Source of the DNA: JBBITW01 sp037440525
Lineage (GTDB): Bacteria; Desulfobacterota; BSN033; UBA1163
Length of the DNA: 25,770 bases
Assembly (NCBI GenBank): GCA_037440525.1
Contig: JBBITW010000033.1
Location: forward strand, 1-25,770
Direction: 5' to 3'
Shown: one piece after another, positions 15,432 to 23,414 of the stretch
How the letters are laid out: each line of letters starts with the position of its first letter
Position numbering within the stretch: position 1 is the stretch's first letter
Made by a program: the position numbers and the translations under genes
Notes under the pieces: generated by a model
Database searches by the model: none
The model's input: the letters and a program-made list of their open reading frames with translations, nothing else
What the model was told of the DNA's origin: nothing

Positions 15432-15440
15432 TTTATATAT

Positions 15441-15659
15441 CTAAATTGAGCGATTCAGGATTGTCATTGCGAGGCGAAGCTTAGGCAATTTAAACCAAAC
15501 TGTCATTCCGAGCGAAGCGAGGGAACTCTCTGAGATTGCCACGTCGCTTCGCTTCTCGCAACGACTTCGTCGGATTGCCATGCAATGACTGATAAATATC
15601 CGCCCAAAGCGGGTCCGCCTTTAGAGGAAAGGCTTTTAATAAAAAATCGCTCAATTTAG
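15441..15659. repeat. 219-bp MITE-like element with 14-bp perfect terminal inverted repeats
   Basis: CTAAATTGAGCGAT (15441-15454) and ATCGCTCAATTTAG (15646-15659) are perfect inverted repeats. Inside is a second inverted pair, GTCATTGC (15463-15470) and GCAATGAC (15582-15589), plus the widespread core ATTCCGAGCGAAGCGAGG. No reading frame fits a transposase. A related 183-bp copy is at 23208-23390, with shorter or decayed relatives at 5311 and 11556. The element occupies most of the 372-base gap between iorB and tctC. The rest holds a candidate promoter before it and an AT-rich leader after it. Confidence 0.7.
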
Positions 15660-15749
15660 GATATAATAAATGGTAAACCCTTTGAAAAAATGCTAAACCA
15701 TGAGAGATAAGTTTTAAAACTAAAATTTAAAAGAAAGGAGGTTTTAAAA

Positions 15750-16742
15750 ATGAGAGGATATTCTATTTCAATTAAGAGATGCAGTGTTCTGGTATTTGTA
15801 GGGATTTTCTCAATTGTATTTCTCTGTGGGCAACTTATGGCGGCGGAGAAGTTTCCTGAAAAGCCAATCAAGATTCTCGTAGGGTTTGCTCCAGGGGGAA
15901 CGGTTGATCTCAATGCGCGGATGCTTGGAAGTTTATTGAGTGAGGATCTCGGTCAGCCTGTGGTTGTAGTAAATAAGCCAGGTGCTACTGCAACAATTGC
16001 TGCAGCAGAGCTTGCCTCATCAAGGCCTGATGGTTATACGTTAATGCTCACACCAATCTTGACCACAACTTTAACACCATTTTTTATAAAGATAAAATAT
16101 GACCCTCTTAAGAGTTTTGATCCGATTGTAAGCACATTTGCAACAAATTACGGGCTTTGTGTTCGTCAGGATGCCCCATGGAAAACTTATAAAGAGATGA
16201 TTGATTGGGCAAAGGCAAATCCAGGGGAGCTTAGTGTGAGCGATACAGGTAAGGGGAGTCCTCACTATCCTGCATTTGAGATGATTGCAAGAAGAGAGAA
16301 TATTAAGTGGAAACATGTTCCTTATCCTGGGGGGCTACCTGCTGCTACAGCGCTTCTTGGAGGCCATGTGAAGGCTCACTTTGGTTCAGGTTCTCACCTC
16401 CCATTCCTCGAGAGCGGGCAGTTTAGATTGCTACTTGCCTACTCGCCAAAGAGATTTGAAAAATTCCCTGATGTTCCAACAATGAAGGAACTTGGTTATG
16501 AGATCCCTGATTCAAGAACACATATTATCATTGCTCCCAAGGGAGTTCCGGAGCAAGTTTTAAAAACACTTGAGGCTGGCTTCGCTAAAGCAATCCAGCA
16601 TAGTGCCTATAAGTCATTTTTAAAGAATATATATCTCGAGCCTGATTACAGGGGTAGAGAAGATTTAAAGGCCTTAATCGAATCCGAATATAAGGGATGG
16701 GATTCGATCCTTGATAAATTGGGTCTAAAAGAGATTAAGTAA
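15750..16742 (+). CDS. tctC: Tripartite tricarboxylate transporter substrate-binding protein (TctC/Bug family)
   Basis: A 330-residue periplasmic solute-binding protein. The N-terminus is a signal peptide: basic start with KR at 9-10, hydrophobic core 13-26, and a likely cleavage after MAA (about 32). The mature part opens with FPEKPIKILVGFAPGGTVDLNAR, a hallmark of the TctC/Bug family (the Gly-Gly-Thr-x-Asp loop contacts the ligand carboxylate), then LGQPVVVVNKPGA and RPDGYTLML. It captures a carboxylate and delivers it to the TctA/TctB membrane complex encoded next. AAAGGAGG lies 8 bases before the start, the strongest site of the three transporter genes. A 12-bp hairpin follows the stop, consistent with higher expression than tctBA. 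Bug proteins bind many di- and tricarboxylates; the ligand is not fixed. Confidence 0.93.
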   Translation: MRGYSISIKRCSVLVFVGIFSIVFLCGQLMAAEKFPEKPIKILVGFAPGGTVDLNARMLGSLLSEDLGQPVVVVNKPGATATIAAAELASSRPDGYTLMLTPILTTTLTPFFIKIKYDPLKSFDPIVSTFATNYGLCVRQDAPWKTYKEMIDWAKANPGELSVSDTGKGSPHYPAFEMIARRENIKWKHVPYPGGLPAATALLGGHVKAHFGSGSHLPFLESGQFRLLLAYSPKRFEKFPDVPTMKELGYEIPDSRTHIIIAPKGVPEQVLKTLEAGFAKAIQHSAYKSFLKNIYLEPDYRGREDLKALIESEYKGWDSILDKLGLKEIK

Positions 16743-16750
16743 ATTACTCA

Positions 16751-16802
16751 CCTCCTCCCTTTCTTACTGCCCCCGGAGAGAGGTGTTATCAAAGGGAGGA
16801 GG
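16751..16802. promoter_or_regulatory. Intercistronic hairpin between tctC and tctB
   Basis: CCTCCTCCCTTT (16751-16762) pairs perfectly with AAAGGGAGGAGG (16791-16802) around a 28-base loop. No T-run follows, so it is not a classic intrinsic terminator. Its place just after tctC suggests mRNA 3'-end stabilisation or partial attenuation, letting the binding protein be made in excess over the membrane subunits. This role is inference from known ABC- and TTT-operon behaviour. Confidence 0.6.
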
Positions 16803-16847
16803 AATACTTTCTAAATCAATTTGTGATCCCAAATTGAGGGTCATATT

Positions 16848-17315
16848 ATGATAAACCCCAGAAAGGAATTGATAAGCAGTATTTTCTTATTAATTGTTGC
16901 TTTGGTAATCCTGATTGCATCTATTAATGCCTCGCTCGGGAGTTTTAGAAATCCTGAATCAGGTTTGGTTCCTTTTCTCGCAGCTCTTCTGCTCGGGATA
17001 TTTTCATTATTAAATCTTATGATTTCTGCTCTGAAGAGAGGTACTGTTGAGAGGGAGCCTATTTTCTTAACCCGTGAAATTAACTGGAAAAATCTTATTT
17101 TAACCCTGGGGGCCCTTTTTGCTTTTCCTTTTTTATTAAACATTCTCGGGTTCAATTTAACTGTTTTTGTTTTCATGTTAATTCTATTAAAGACCATTGA
17201 ACCAAGAAGGTGGATTTCGGCAATCTTTTTTGCAATTGCAACCACAGTCGTATGTTACTTCATATTTATTTACTGGTTAAAATTTGTTGTTGAAAAAGGG
17301 ATTTTTGGGATATGA
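16848..17315 (+). CDS. tctB: Tripartite tricarboxylate transporter small membrane subunit (TctB)
   Basis: A 155-residue inner-membrane protein with four hydrophobic helices (roughly residues 9-27, 38-57, 83-110 in two close parts, and 122-147). It has the TctB layout: a short N-terminal helix, a GLVPFLAALLLGIFSL segment typical of the family (about 40-55), a charged loop, then paired C-terminal helices. The sequence is poorly conserved in this family and the call rests partly on position between tctC and tctA. The ribosome binding site is weak (GAGGG, about 9 bases upstream). It lies 105 bases after tctC, past the hairpin, and 43 bases before tctA. Confidence 0.88.
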   Translation: MINPRKELISSIFLLIVALVILIASINASLGSFRNPESGLVPFLAALLLGIFSLLNLMISALKRGTVEREPIFLTREINWKNLILTLGALFAFPFLLNILGFNLTVFVFMLILLKTIEPRRWISAIFFAIATTVVCYFIFIYWLKFVVEKGIFGI

Positions 17316-17358
17316 AGCCCAGTAATTTTATTCTTTAATAAAAGGCAAGGAGAAATAG

Positions 17359-18846
17359 ATGTGGGAACATTTATTGTTAGGTCTTTCAATAGCCTCTAAA
17401 CCCATAAACCTCCTTTACTGTTTTTTGGGTTGTTTCTATGGAACCTTTGTTGGTGTATTGCCAGGATTTGGACCAGCAGCAGCAATTGCCCTATTACTGC
17501 CAATCACCTTTGGAATGCCTGCTGAAAGCTCAATTATTATGCTTGCAGGCTTATATTATGGAGCTATGTATGGGGGATCAACAACTTCTATATTGGTGAA
17601 TATTCCTGGTGAGGCTGCAAGTATTGTTACAACATTCGATGGTTATCAGATGGCAAAGCAGGGAAGGGCAGGCCCTGCATTAGGTATAGTGGCTATCGGT
17701 TCTTTCATCGCAGGGACACTTGCAGTTATTGGACTATCTATAATCACCCCCTTGATAGCAACTGTGGCTTTAAAGTTTGGACCTCCAGAGTTTTTCTCAT
17801 TGATGGTGTTAGGTTTAACCATAGTTATATATATATCATTTGGATCAGTTTTGAAGGCCCTGATGATGGGGTGTCTTGGGGTTGCCCTTGGCTGTGTGGG
17901 ATGGGATTATGTCTCAGGCAGTACAAGAATCACATTCGGTATAGAATATCTTTATGATGGAATTCCGGTGATTCCGGTTGTTATGGGCCTATTTGGTATC
18001 TCTGAAGTATTATTAAACATAGAGAGAACTAAAAAGCTTGAAGTGTTTAAAGAGGTTAAAAATATATGGCCTTCACGAAGAGACTTCCGTGATTCGATTT
18101 TCTCAATATTGAGGGGGTCAGGAATTGGCTTTCTCCTTGGTCTTCTGCCCGGTGGGGGAACACTTATTTCCACCTTCGCCTCTTATACCATTGAGAAGAA
18201 GATTTCAAAGAACCCGGAAAAGTTTGGGAAGGGTGCTATAGAAGGAGTGGCAGGTCCTGAATCGGCAAACAATGCAGCCGCTCAATCAGGTTTTGTACCC
18301 CTTTTAACACTCGGGATTCCAATATCTCCTGCGTTTGCAATGGTCTTTGCCGCATTATTGATTCACGGAATCACTCCTGGTCCATTATTAATGGTTAAGG
18401 CGCCCAATGTCTTCTGGGGTGTGATTATAAGTATGTATATTGGGAATATCATACTTCTCATCCTGAATCTTCCCTTAATTAGGATGTGGGTTAAGGTGCT
18501 GGAGATCCCTTATAGTTTGCTTTTCCCACTTATATTAATTTTCTGTCTTATCGGATCTCTGTCAGAGAATAAATTGGGAGATCTTTTTGTCATGCTCATA
18601 TTCGGCATTATAGGATATCTGATGAAGAAATTCGAATACGAACCTGCTCCAATGATTATTGCATTTATCCTGAGTCCAATTCTTGAACTGAATCTCCGTC
18701 AATCCCTGATCCTATCTGGTGGAAGCTTTGGCATCTTTTTTACGAAGCCAATTTCCCTCTTTAGTTTAATTGCTGTTGGTATTATCTTCTTACTTGCCGC
18801 TTTACCGAAGTTCAAGCTTATGAGACCAAAATTGGGAGTTGAATAG
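17359..18846 (+). CDS. tctA: Tripartite tricarboxylate transporter large membrane subunit (TctA)
   Basis: A 495-residue inner-membrane protein with about 11-12 helices. It shows the TctA signatures: GVLPGFGPAAAIALLLP (about 31-47), AGLYYGAMYGGSTTSIL (about 63-79) with NIPGEAASIVTTFDGYQMA just after, and in the second half GLLPGGGTLISTF and GPESANNAAAQSGFVPLLTLGIP (key residues PE-ANNAA, about 293-315). This is the permease that moves the carboxylate, probably driven by the proton or sodium gradient. AAGGAG lies 9 bases upstream. With tctC and tctB it makes a complete importer. The MmgE/PrpD gene starts 17 bases later, so import and the first handling of the substrate seem co-expressed. Confidence 0.94.
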   Translation: MWEHLLLGLSIASKPINLLYCFLGCFYGTFVGVLPGFGPAAAIALLLPITFGMPAESSIIMLAGLYYGAMYGGSTTSILVNIPGEAASIVTTFDGYQMAKQGRAGPALGIVAIGSFIAGTLAVIGLSIITPLIATVALKFGPPEFFSLMVLGLTIVIYISFGSVLKALMMGCLGVALGCVGWDYVSGSTRITFGIEYLYDGIPVIPVVMGLFGISEVLLNIERTKKLEVFKEVKNIWPSRRDFRDSIFSILRGSGIGFLLGLLPGGGTLISTFASYTIEKKISKNPEKFGKGAIEGVAGPESANNAAAQSGFVPLLTLGIPISPAFAMVFAALLIHGITPGPLLMVKAPNVFWGVIISMYIGNIILLILNLPLIRMWVKVLEIPYSLLFPLILIFCLIGSLSENKLGDLFVMLIFGIIGYLMKKFEYEPAPMIIAFILSPILELNLRQSLILSGGSFGIFFTKPISLFSLIAVGIIFLLAALPKFKLMRPKLGVE

Positions 18847-18863
18847 ATTCCAGAAGAGGAATA

Positions 18864-20285
18864 ATGATGGGTTTCCGAAGAGAATTGGCCTGGAGATATA
18901 TAAATTTACTCTATCAATCGAGTGCATCATATCAACTTGCAAGGTATGCACTTTCGCTTTCCTATGAATCCCTGCCCCCTGATGTTATCCATCAAGCAAA
19001 ACGCTGTTTACTTGATGCCCTGGGTTGCGCAATAGGAGCATATGATGCCCCCGGAAGGCCAATCTGCGAGGAAGTGGTAAGGCAATTGGGTGGGTTTGAA
19101 GAGGCTACAGTAATTGGTTCTGGGTTTAAGACAAGTGCTCCTAATGCCACGCTTGTAAACAGTTTCCTCGTTCGTTTCCTTGATTATAATGACATAGGAG
19201 GTGGAGGTCATAATAGCGACTCCATACCTGCTATTGTTGCAGTTTGTGAACGCGAAAAGGCAAGTGGCCGGGATTTAATAACTTCCCTGGTCATTTCTTA
19301 CGAGCTGGGAGCGAGATTTTCGGAGGCCTCAGGTGGGGTTCATGTTCTTGATAAAAAGGGCTGGACAATTGATATCAGAGGTGGATTCAATATGCCTCCA
19401 GCCATTGGCAGGATAATGGGTCTTAATGAAGAACAGATCGCAAATGCCATTGGAATATGTGCATGCAAAAGCCTTCCTCTGGGGATCCTGGATGCTGACA
19501 GAGAAGAGAATGTGATGAGTAAGAACCTTCGCTTTGGCTGGGTCGCTTACGATGCGATTATATCCTGTATGCTTGCAAAACTTGGATTTACGGGTCCTCT
19601 GCGTATTGTTGAAGGTCAGAGTGGATTGAGAGAGGTCGTATTAGGAGGCCAGTTTGATATTCAACGCCTTTTGGACTTTTCGGGCTGGCGTATTCTGGAT
19701 ACGAGATTTAAATATATCTGTGCTAATCTGACCACACACGGCCATGTTCTTGCAACCATTGCTATAGTTAAAGAAAACGATTTAAAACCTGAAGATATTT
19801 TATCCATACATATACGAACAGGTTTTAGAGAGGCCCGTCACACAACCTCCCTTGCCAAGAAGTATCCACGAAATGCTGAGAGTGCAGATCACAGTGCATT
19901 TTATGCAAATGCAATTGCCGTAAAGGAAAGAAGTTTCGGGCCCGAATCAATTCACCCCGAAAAATTTACCGATCCTGTTGTCCTCGATCTGATAGAGAAG
20001 ATAACCATAGAGGCTGATCCAGAGCTTCCGGAGAATGGTTTAGCAGGGATTTCAGAGATAAGAACAAAAGATGGTCGAAGATTTCACAAACGTATAGATA
20101 ACCCTCATGGCATGGGGGATGATCCTCTAAGTGATAGTGAATTAGAGGATAAATTCATGGAAATGGCGATCAAATATATAAGTAAAAGTCAGATTGAAAA
20201 AATATTTGACACGATATGGAACTTGGAAAAGATTGAAGAGATTAATGGATTGATGAATCTTATGGTATTCCCTCATAAAAAATAG
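18864..20285 (+). CDS. MmgE/PrpD family protein (2-methylcitrate dehydratase-like)
   Basis: A 473-residue MmgE/PrpD-family protein. The N-terminal helical domain has LARYALSLSYESLPPDVIHQAK and RCLLDALGC (about 25-55; family motifs LPP-V and LLD-LGC). Asp107 and Asp110 in RFLDYND are followed by GGGGHNSDSIPAI (112-124), which resembles the LDFND/HPSDN segment of PrpD dehydratases more than the decarboxylases. SKN near residue 217 keeps the expected Lys. The His found after a Gly-aromatic pair in many members is not apparent; the region reads KKGWTIDIRGGF. Known members dehydrate methylcitrate or citrate, decarboxylate cis-aconitate, or epimerise iminodisuccinate. Tight linkage to tctA suggests it acts on the imported acid. 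ATG at 18864 or 18867 both fit an AGAGGA site. Confidence 0.85.
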   Translation: MMGFRRELAWRYINLLYQSSASYQLARYALSLSYESLPPDVIHQAKRCLLDALGCAIGAYDAPGRPICEEVVRQLGGFEEATVIGSGFKTSAPNATLVNSFLVRFLDYNDIGGGGHNSDSIPAIVAVCEREKASGRDLITSLVISYELGARFSEASGGVHVLDKKGWTIDIRGGFNMPPAIGRIMGLNEEQIANAIGICACKSLPLGILDADREENVMSKNLRFGWVAYDAIISCMLAKLGFTGPLRIVEGQSGLREVVLGGQFDIQRLLDFSGWRILDTRFKYICANLTTHGHVLATIAIVKENDLKPEDILSIHIRTGFREARHTTSLAKKYPRNAESADHSAFYANAIAVKERSFGPESIHPEKFTDPVVLDLIEKITIEADPELPENGLAGISEIRTKDGRRFHKRIDNPHGMGDDPLSDSELEDKFMEMAIKYISKSQIEKIFDTIWNLEKIEEINGLMNLMVFPHKK

Positions 20286-20319
20286 AGGGATGAATTTACA
20301 GGTCAGAAGGGTTTAGAAA

Positions 20320-21693
20320 ATGACTTTGAGCCAGGAGATAGCCGAATATATTTTTAGAACAAGGTATGAGGATCTTCCAGGTAGTGTAATAAGTAAGGCA
20401 AAAGATTGTATCATTGATACCATTGGAGTTTCCTTATATGGGTCTAAGTTTGAGGCCTCAAAGATTGCCTTATCTGTTATTTCTCAATCGACTGAGAGAG
20501 AGCAGGCAGGGACATCAGTTCTTGGAAAAAGAAAGAAGATATTTCCACCTCTTGCTGCATTTGTAAATGGCATCATGGCACATGTAGCAGATTTTGATGA
20601 TGTCTTGACAGTACTGAGGGGTCATCCTTCATGTGTGGTTCTGCCCTCTTCGCTTGCAGCTTGTGAGAGTGCAGGGAAAAACGGAAAAGACCTTTTGACA
20701 TCATTTGTGATCGGAGTCGAAGTGGCAGCCAAATTAGGTAGTTTAATAAGCTGGGAGCAAAGCATGGTTGGATGGCATGTTACAGGGACAATTGGAACAA
20801 TTGCCGCAGTTGCTGCTGCTTCAAAGGGTTTGGCTTTATCAGTTGATAAGATTACAAATGCAATTGGAATTTCAGCTTCAAGTGCCTCAGGCCTTCGTGT
20901 GAACTTTGGCTCGATGACAAAGAGCTACCATGCGGGTCATGCTGCCATGATGGGAGTGCTGGCTTCAGAGCTTGCAGAGAAAGGATTTGATTCCTCTCCT
21001 ACATCCCTGGAGGATGATCAAGGCTTTGCTAAGGTATTTGGATACAGTGGTGAAATTTCTTCCTTTACAGAACTACCCGGGAAGGATTATGCACTGAATA
21101 ATATTATTCTCAAACCATACCCATCGTGCGCTGGAACACACACTGCTATTGATGCAATTCTAAGGATTAGAGATCAAAATAGGTTTGAATTGAAGGATAT
21201 AATGGAAATAGATGCATATGTTCCTCCCTCCCTTCTTAATGTTACATTCCATCATAATCCTTCTACAAATCTTGAAGCAAAGTTTAGCCTGGAATATTGT
21301 ATCTCCTCGGCATTAATCTTTGGAAGAGTCGGTATTGATCAATTTGAGGGAGATTCCGTTGAAAATCCCGAGGTTAGGGGATTGATGAGGAGGGTGAAAA
21401 TTATTCCTGAGCCTGAAATGGAAAGTTCAGCCCGGGAGAAAGGGGTTCTTTCTCCTGCAAGGGTTCATTTAAGATTAAGAGATGGTAAAGAGTTTTCAGA
21501 GATGGTATGGGAGGCAAAGGGCGGTCCCTCAAATCCTATGAGTAGAGATGAGATAAGGGATAAATTTAAAAGGTGCGCAAGAGGGATTCTCTCTGATTCA
21601 AATATCGAAGAGACGCTCAATGCGATTGAACATCTGGAAACTGTAGAAAGGGTATCTGATTTGACCTCAATAATTCAAGAAGATCCGCAGTGA
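20320..21693 (+). CDS. MmgE/PrpD family protein (cis-aconitate decarboxylase/epimerase-like branch)
   Basis: A 457-residue second MmgE/PrpD protein, 34 bases after the first and clearly divergent from it. VNGIMAHVADFDDV (82-95) with Asp91/Asp94, GHPSCVVLP with His102, VGWHVTGTIGT with His153, and MTKSYHAGHAA with Lys201 line up, within a few positions, with active-site residues reported for human cis-aconitate decarboxylase (Asp93, His103, His159, Lys207). LEAKFSLEYCIS is a further family motif. The catalytic set therefore looks complete. Possible reactions are decarboxylation of cis-aconitate to itaconate, dehydration of a hydroxy-tricarboxylate, or isomerisation/epimerisation. The pairing of two unlike members suggests two successive or stereochemically different steps. 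A specific substrate is not proven. Confidence 0.86.
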   Translation: MTLSQEIAEYIFRTRYEDLPGSVISKAKDCIIDTIGVSLYGSKFEASKIALSVISQSTEREQAGTSVLGKRKKIFPPLAAFVNGIMAHVADFDDVLTVLRGHPSCVVLPSSLAACESAGKNGKDLLTSFVIGVEVAAKLGSLISWEQSMVGWHVTGTIGTIAAVAAASKGLALSVDKITNAIGISASSASGLRVNFGSMTKSYHAGHAAMMGVLASELAEKGFDSSPTSLEDDQGFAKVFGYSGEISSFTELPGKDYALNNIILKPYPSCAGTHTAIDAILRIRDQNRFELKDIMEIDAYVPPSLLNVTFHHNPSTNLEAKFSLEYCISSALIFGRVGIDQFEGDSVENPEVRGLMRRVKIIPEPEMESSAREKGVLSPARVHLRLRDGKEFSEMVWEAKGGPSNPMSRDEIRDKFKRCARGILSDSNIEETLNAIEHLETVERVSDLTSIIQEDPQ

Positions 21694-21774
21694 AATTATT
21701 TTAGATTCCATTTAGAGATTTCTACTTAAATCACAAATTCCCCGCTACAAAAGTCCTTTTTAGAGCCCTCATTA

Positions 21775-21907
21775 TTGTAATTGCGAGCTGAAAAAATATT
21801 TACCAGATTATAATTCCGAGCAAAGCGAGGAATCTATAGAATGACATTCCCACATAGCCTCTTTAAGGGGAGGTGTGGAGGGGTTAAATACTTTTTCAGA
21901 GATCTCC
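21775..21907. repeat. Decayed repeat mosaic between the second mmgE/prpD gene and the reductase
   Basis: The 275-base gap holds ATTCCGAGCAAAGCGAGGAA (21813-21832), one base from the core in the other elements, then GGGGAGGTGTGGAGGGG. It ends with AATACTTTTTCAGAG (21887-21901), the terminal arm of the 109-bp palindromic family. It appears to be overlapping remains of both families. No gene or RNA is apparent in the rest of the gap. Confidence 0.45.
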
Positions 21908-21918
21908 ATTTTTGATTA

Positions 21919-21946
21919 TTGACAAATTCTATTTTATTGGTAATTT
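21919..21946 (+). promoter_or_regulatory. Weak candidate promoter for the flavoprotein gene at 21969
   Basis: An exact TTGACA (21919-21924) is followed after 16 bases by TAATTT (21941-21946), only 3 of 6 to consensus. A start near 21953 would leave a leader of about 16 bases containing GGAG ahead of the ATG at 21969. The change of gene content here supports a new transcription unit. Confidence 0.28.
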
Positions 21947-21968
21947 TTTTCATGATGGAGATTGAGAT

Positions 21969-23171
21969 ATGGTGTCGGATTATGATGTAATCGTGGTTGG
22001 TGGTGGACCGGGAGGGGCTTCGGCCTCAAGATTTTGTGCAAGTAGAGGGTTAAGGACTTTACTGTTGGAGAAGGAACGACTTCCGAGATATAAACCCTGC
22101 GGAGGTTGCCTTTCCCTGAAGACGATTCGCCTGCTCGAATTCGATATAAATCCTGTTATTGAGAATACCATAAACGAAGCAAAATTTACCTACCGATTAA
22201 AGAAATCCTTTTCAATCAAGTCCGAAGCTCCTTTTGGTTTTCTCGTGATGAGAGACAGATTTGACAAATTTTTGATTGAAAAGGCACTGGCAGAGGGAGT
22301 CACCCTGTTAGAAGGAGAGAAGGTAATAGGGGTTTCGGAGATAGGTGAAAGGGTGGAGGTAGAACTGGCAAGAGGGAATAAGTTTTATTCTAAATACCTC
22401 ATAGGTGCAGATGGTGCAGAGAGTACTGTTTCAAAGTCAATTTCCCTGTGGCCTAAAAATAGAAATGGAATGGCCATAGAAGGAGAGATTCCCTTTACTA
22501 TTTCCCTTAATTTTCCGAAGGAGGATATTCAATCAATTCATCTGGATTTTGGCAGGATCCCTAACGGGTATGGATGGGTATTTCCTAAGAAAGAGTTTCT
22601 CTCTGTCGGAATTGGAGGGATGATGAGAGAAAATAATAAGATAAATCCGCGTAAATATTTTGATTCCTTTGTTAAGGAATTGGGTTATATAAATGAATTG
22701 AAGATTGGTAAGATTATGGGCCATCCATTGCCTTCTTTTTATGATGAAAAGCAGAGAGTCTCTTCTGGAAGGATTCTACTTGTAGGAGATGCTGCCCATT
22801 TGATGGATCCCCTTATGGGAGAAGGAATCTATTATGCCATCCAAAGTGGAAGACTGGCTGCAGAGGCAATCCTTCAATCAATAGAGAGAGGGATTGCTCC
22901 CTGTGATTTGTATCAGGAGATGGTGGAAACCCATATTTCAAAGGATTTAAAATGGGCCCTTCGTTTCTCTGATTTTGTTTTCAGATTTACAAAGCTGGCT
23001 TACGAAACCATGAGGTATTACCCCGAACTTGGAAATTTTTATCTCAGTGTACTGGGAGGAAGTGAAAGCTATCATGGTTTTGTGCTGAAGGTCAAAGAAC
23101 GGATAAATGACCTTCTGAAAGGCCATCTTAGCGAAAGGATCAGAAGGGCAATAGATAGGTCAAGAGGTTAG
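21969..23171 (+). CDS. Geranylgeranyl reductase-family FAD-dependent oxidoreductase
   Basis: A 400-residue flavoprotein. DYDVIVVGGGPGGASASRF (4-22) is the FAD Rossmann motif. PRYKPCGGCLS (39-49, Cys44 and Cys47) is the signature of the geranylgeranyl reductase family. IGADGAESTVSK (145-156) and LLVGDAAHLMDPLMGEGI (270-287) complete the FAD-binding set. Family members reduce isoprenoid double bonds in chlorophyll, archaeal lipids or menaquinone side chains. Many bacterial ones are of unknown role. No prenyltransferase or quinone gene is adjacent, so the substrate is unknown. It is separated from the catabolic genes by 275 bases of repeat DNA and is probably an independent unit. Confidence 0.88.
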   Translation: MVSDYDVIVVGGGPGGASASRFCASRGLRTLLLEKERLPRYKPCGGCLSLKTIRLLEFDINPVIENTINEAKFTYRLKKSFSIKSEAPFGFLVMRDRFDKFLIEKALAEGVTLLEGEKVIGVSEIGERVEVELARGNKFYSKYLIGADGAESTVSKSISLWPKNRNGMAIEGEIPFTISLNFPKEDIQSIHLDFGRIPNGYGWVFPKKEFLSVGIGGMMRENNKINPRKYFDSFVKELGYINELKIGKIMGHPLPSFYDEKQRVSSGRILLVGDAAHLMDPLMGEGIYYAIQSGRLAAEAILQSIERGIAPCDLYQEMVETHISKDLKWALRFSDFVFRFTKLAYETMRYYPELGNFYLSVLGGSESYHGFVLKVKERINDLLKGHLSERIRRAIDRSRG

Positions 23172-23207
23172 AGGTTTGAGTGAAATAATCGAGTAGTTAA
23201 TATTATA

Positions 23208-23390
23208 TAGATTGAGCGATTCCAGATTGTCATTGTGAAGCAATTTAAACCAAACTGTCATTCCGAGCGAAGCGAGGAATCTATAAGATTGCCAAGTCGC
23301 TTCACTCCTCGCAACGACTTCGTCGGATTGCCACGCAATGACTGATCCGCCTTTGGCGGAAATGCTTTTAGTAAAAAATTGCTCAATTTA
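23208..23390. repeat. 183-bp MITE-like element, second copy of the TAAATTGAGCGAT family
   Basis: TAGATTGAGCGAT (23208-23220) and ATTGCTCAATTTA (23378-23390) are imperfect inverted ends. Inside are ATTCCGAGCGAAGCGAGGAA and the string ACTTCGTCGGATTGCCA shared with the copy at 15441-15659, plus a perfect TCCGCC/GGCGGA hairpin (23346-23360). It is shorter than the first copy through small internal deletions. It fills most of the 243-base gap before the DUF2062 gene. Confidence 0.65.
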
Positions 23391-23414
23391 GGTATTACAT
23401 ATTAAAATTTTTTT

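Noticed and set aside
15441..15659. The repeat-filled gap as a CRISPR array or riboswitch.
   Set aside because: There are no regularly spaced direct repeats with unique spacers and no recognisable aptamer core. Terminal inverted repeats and related copies elsewhere explain the structure.
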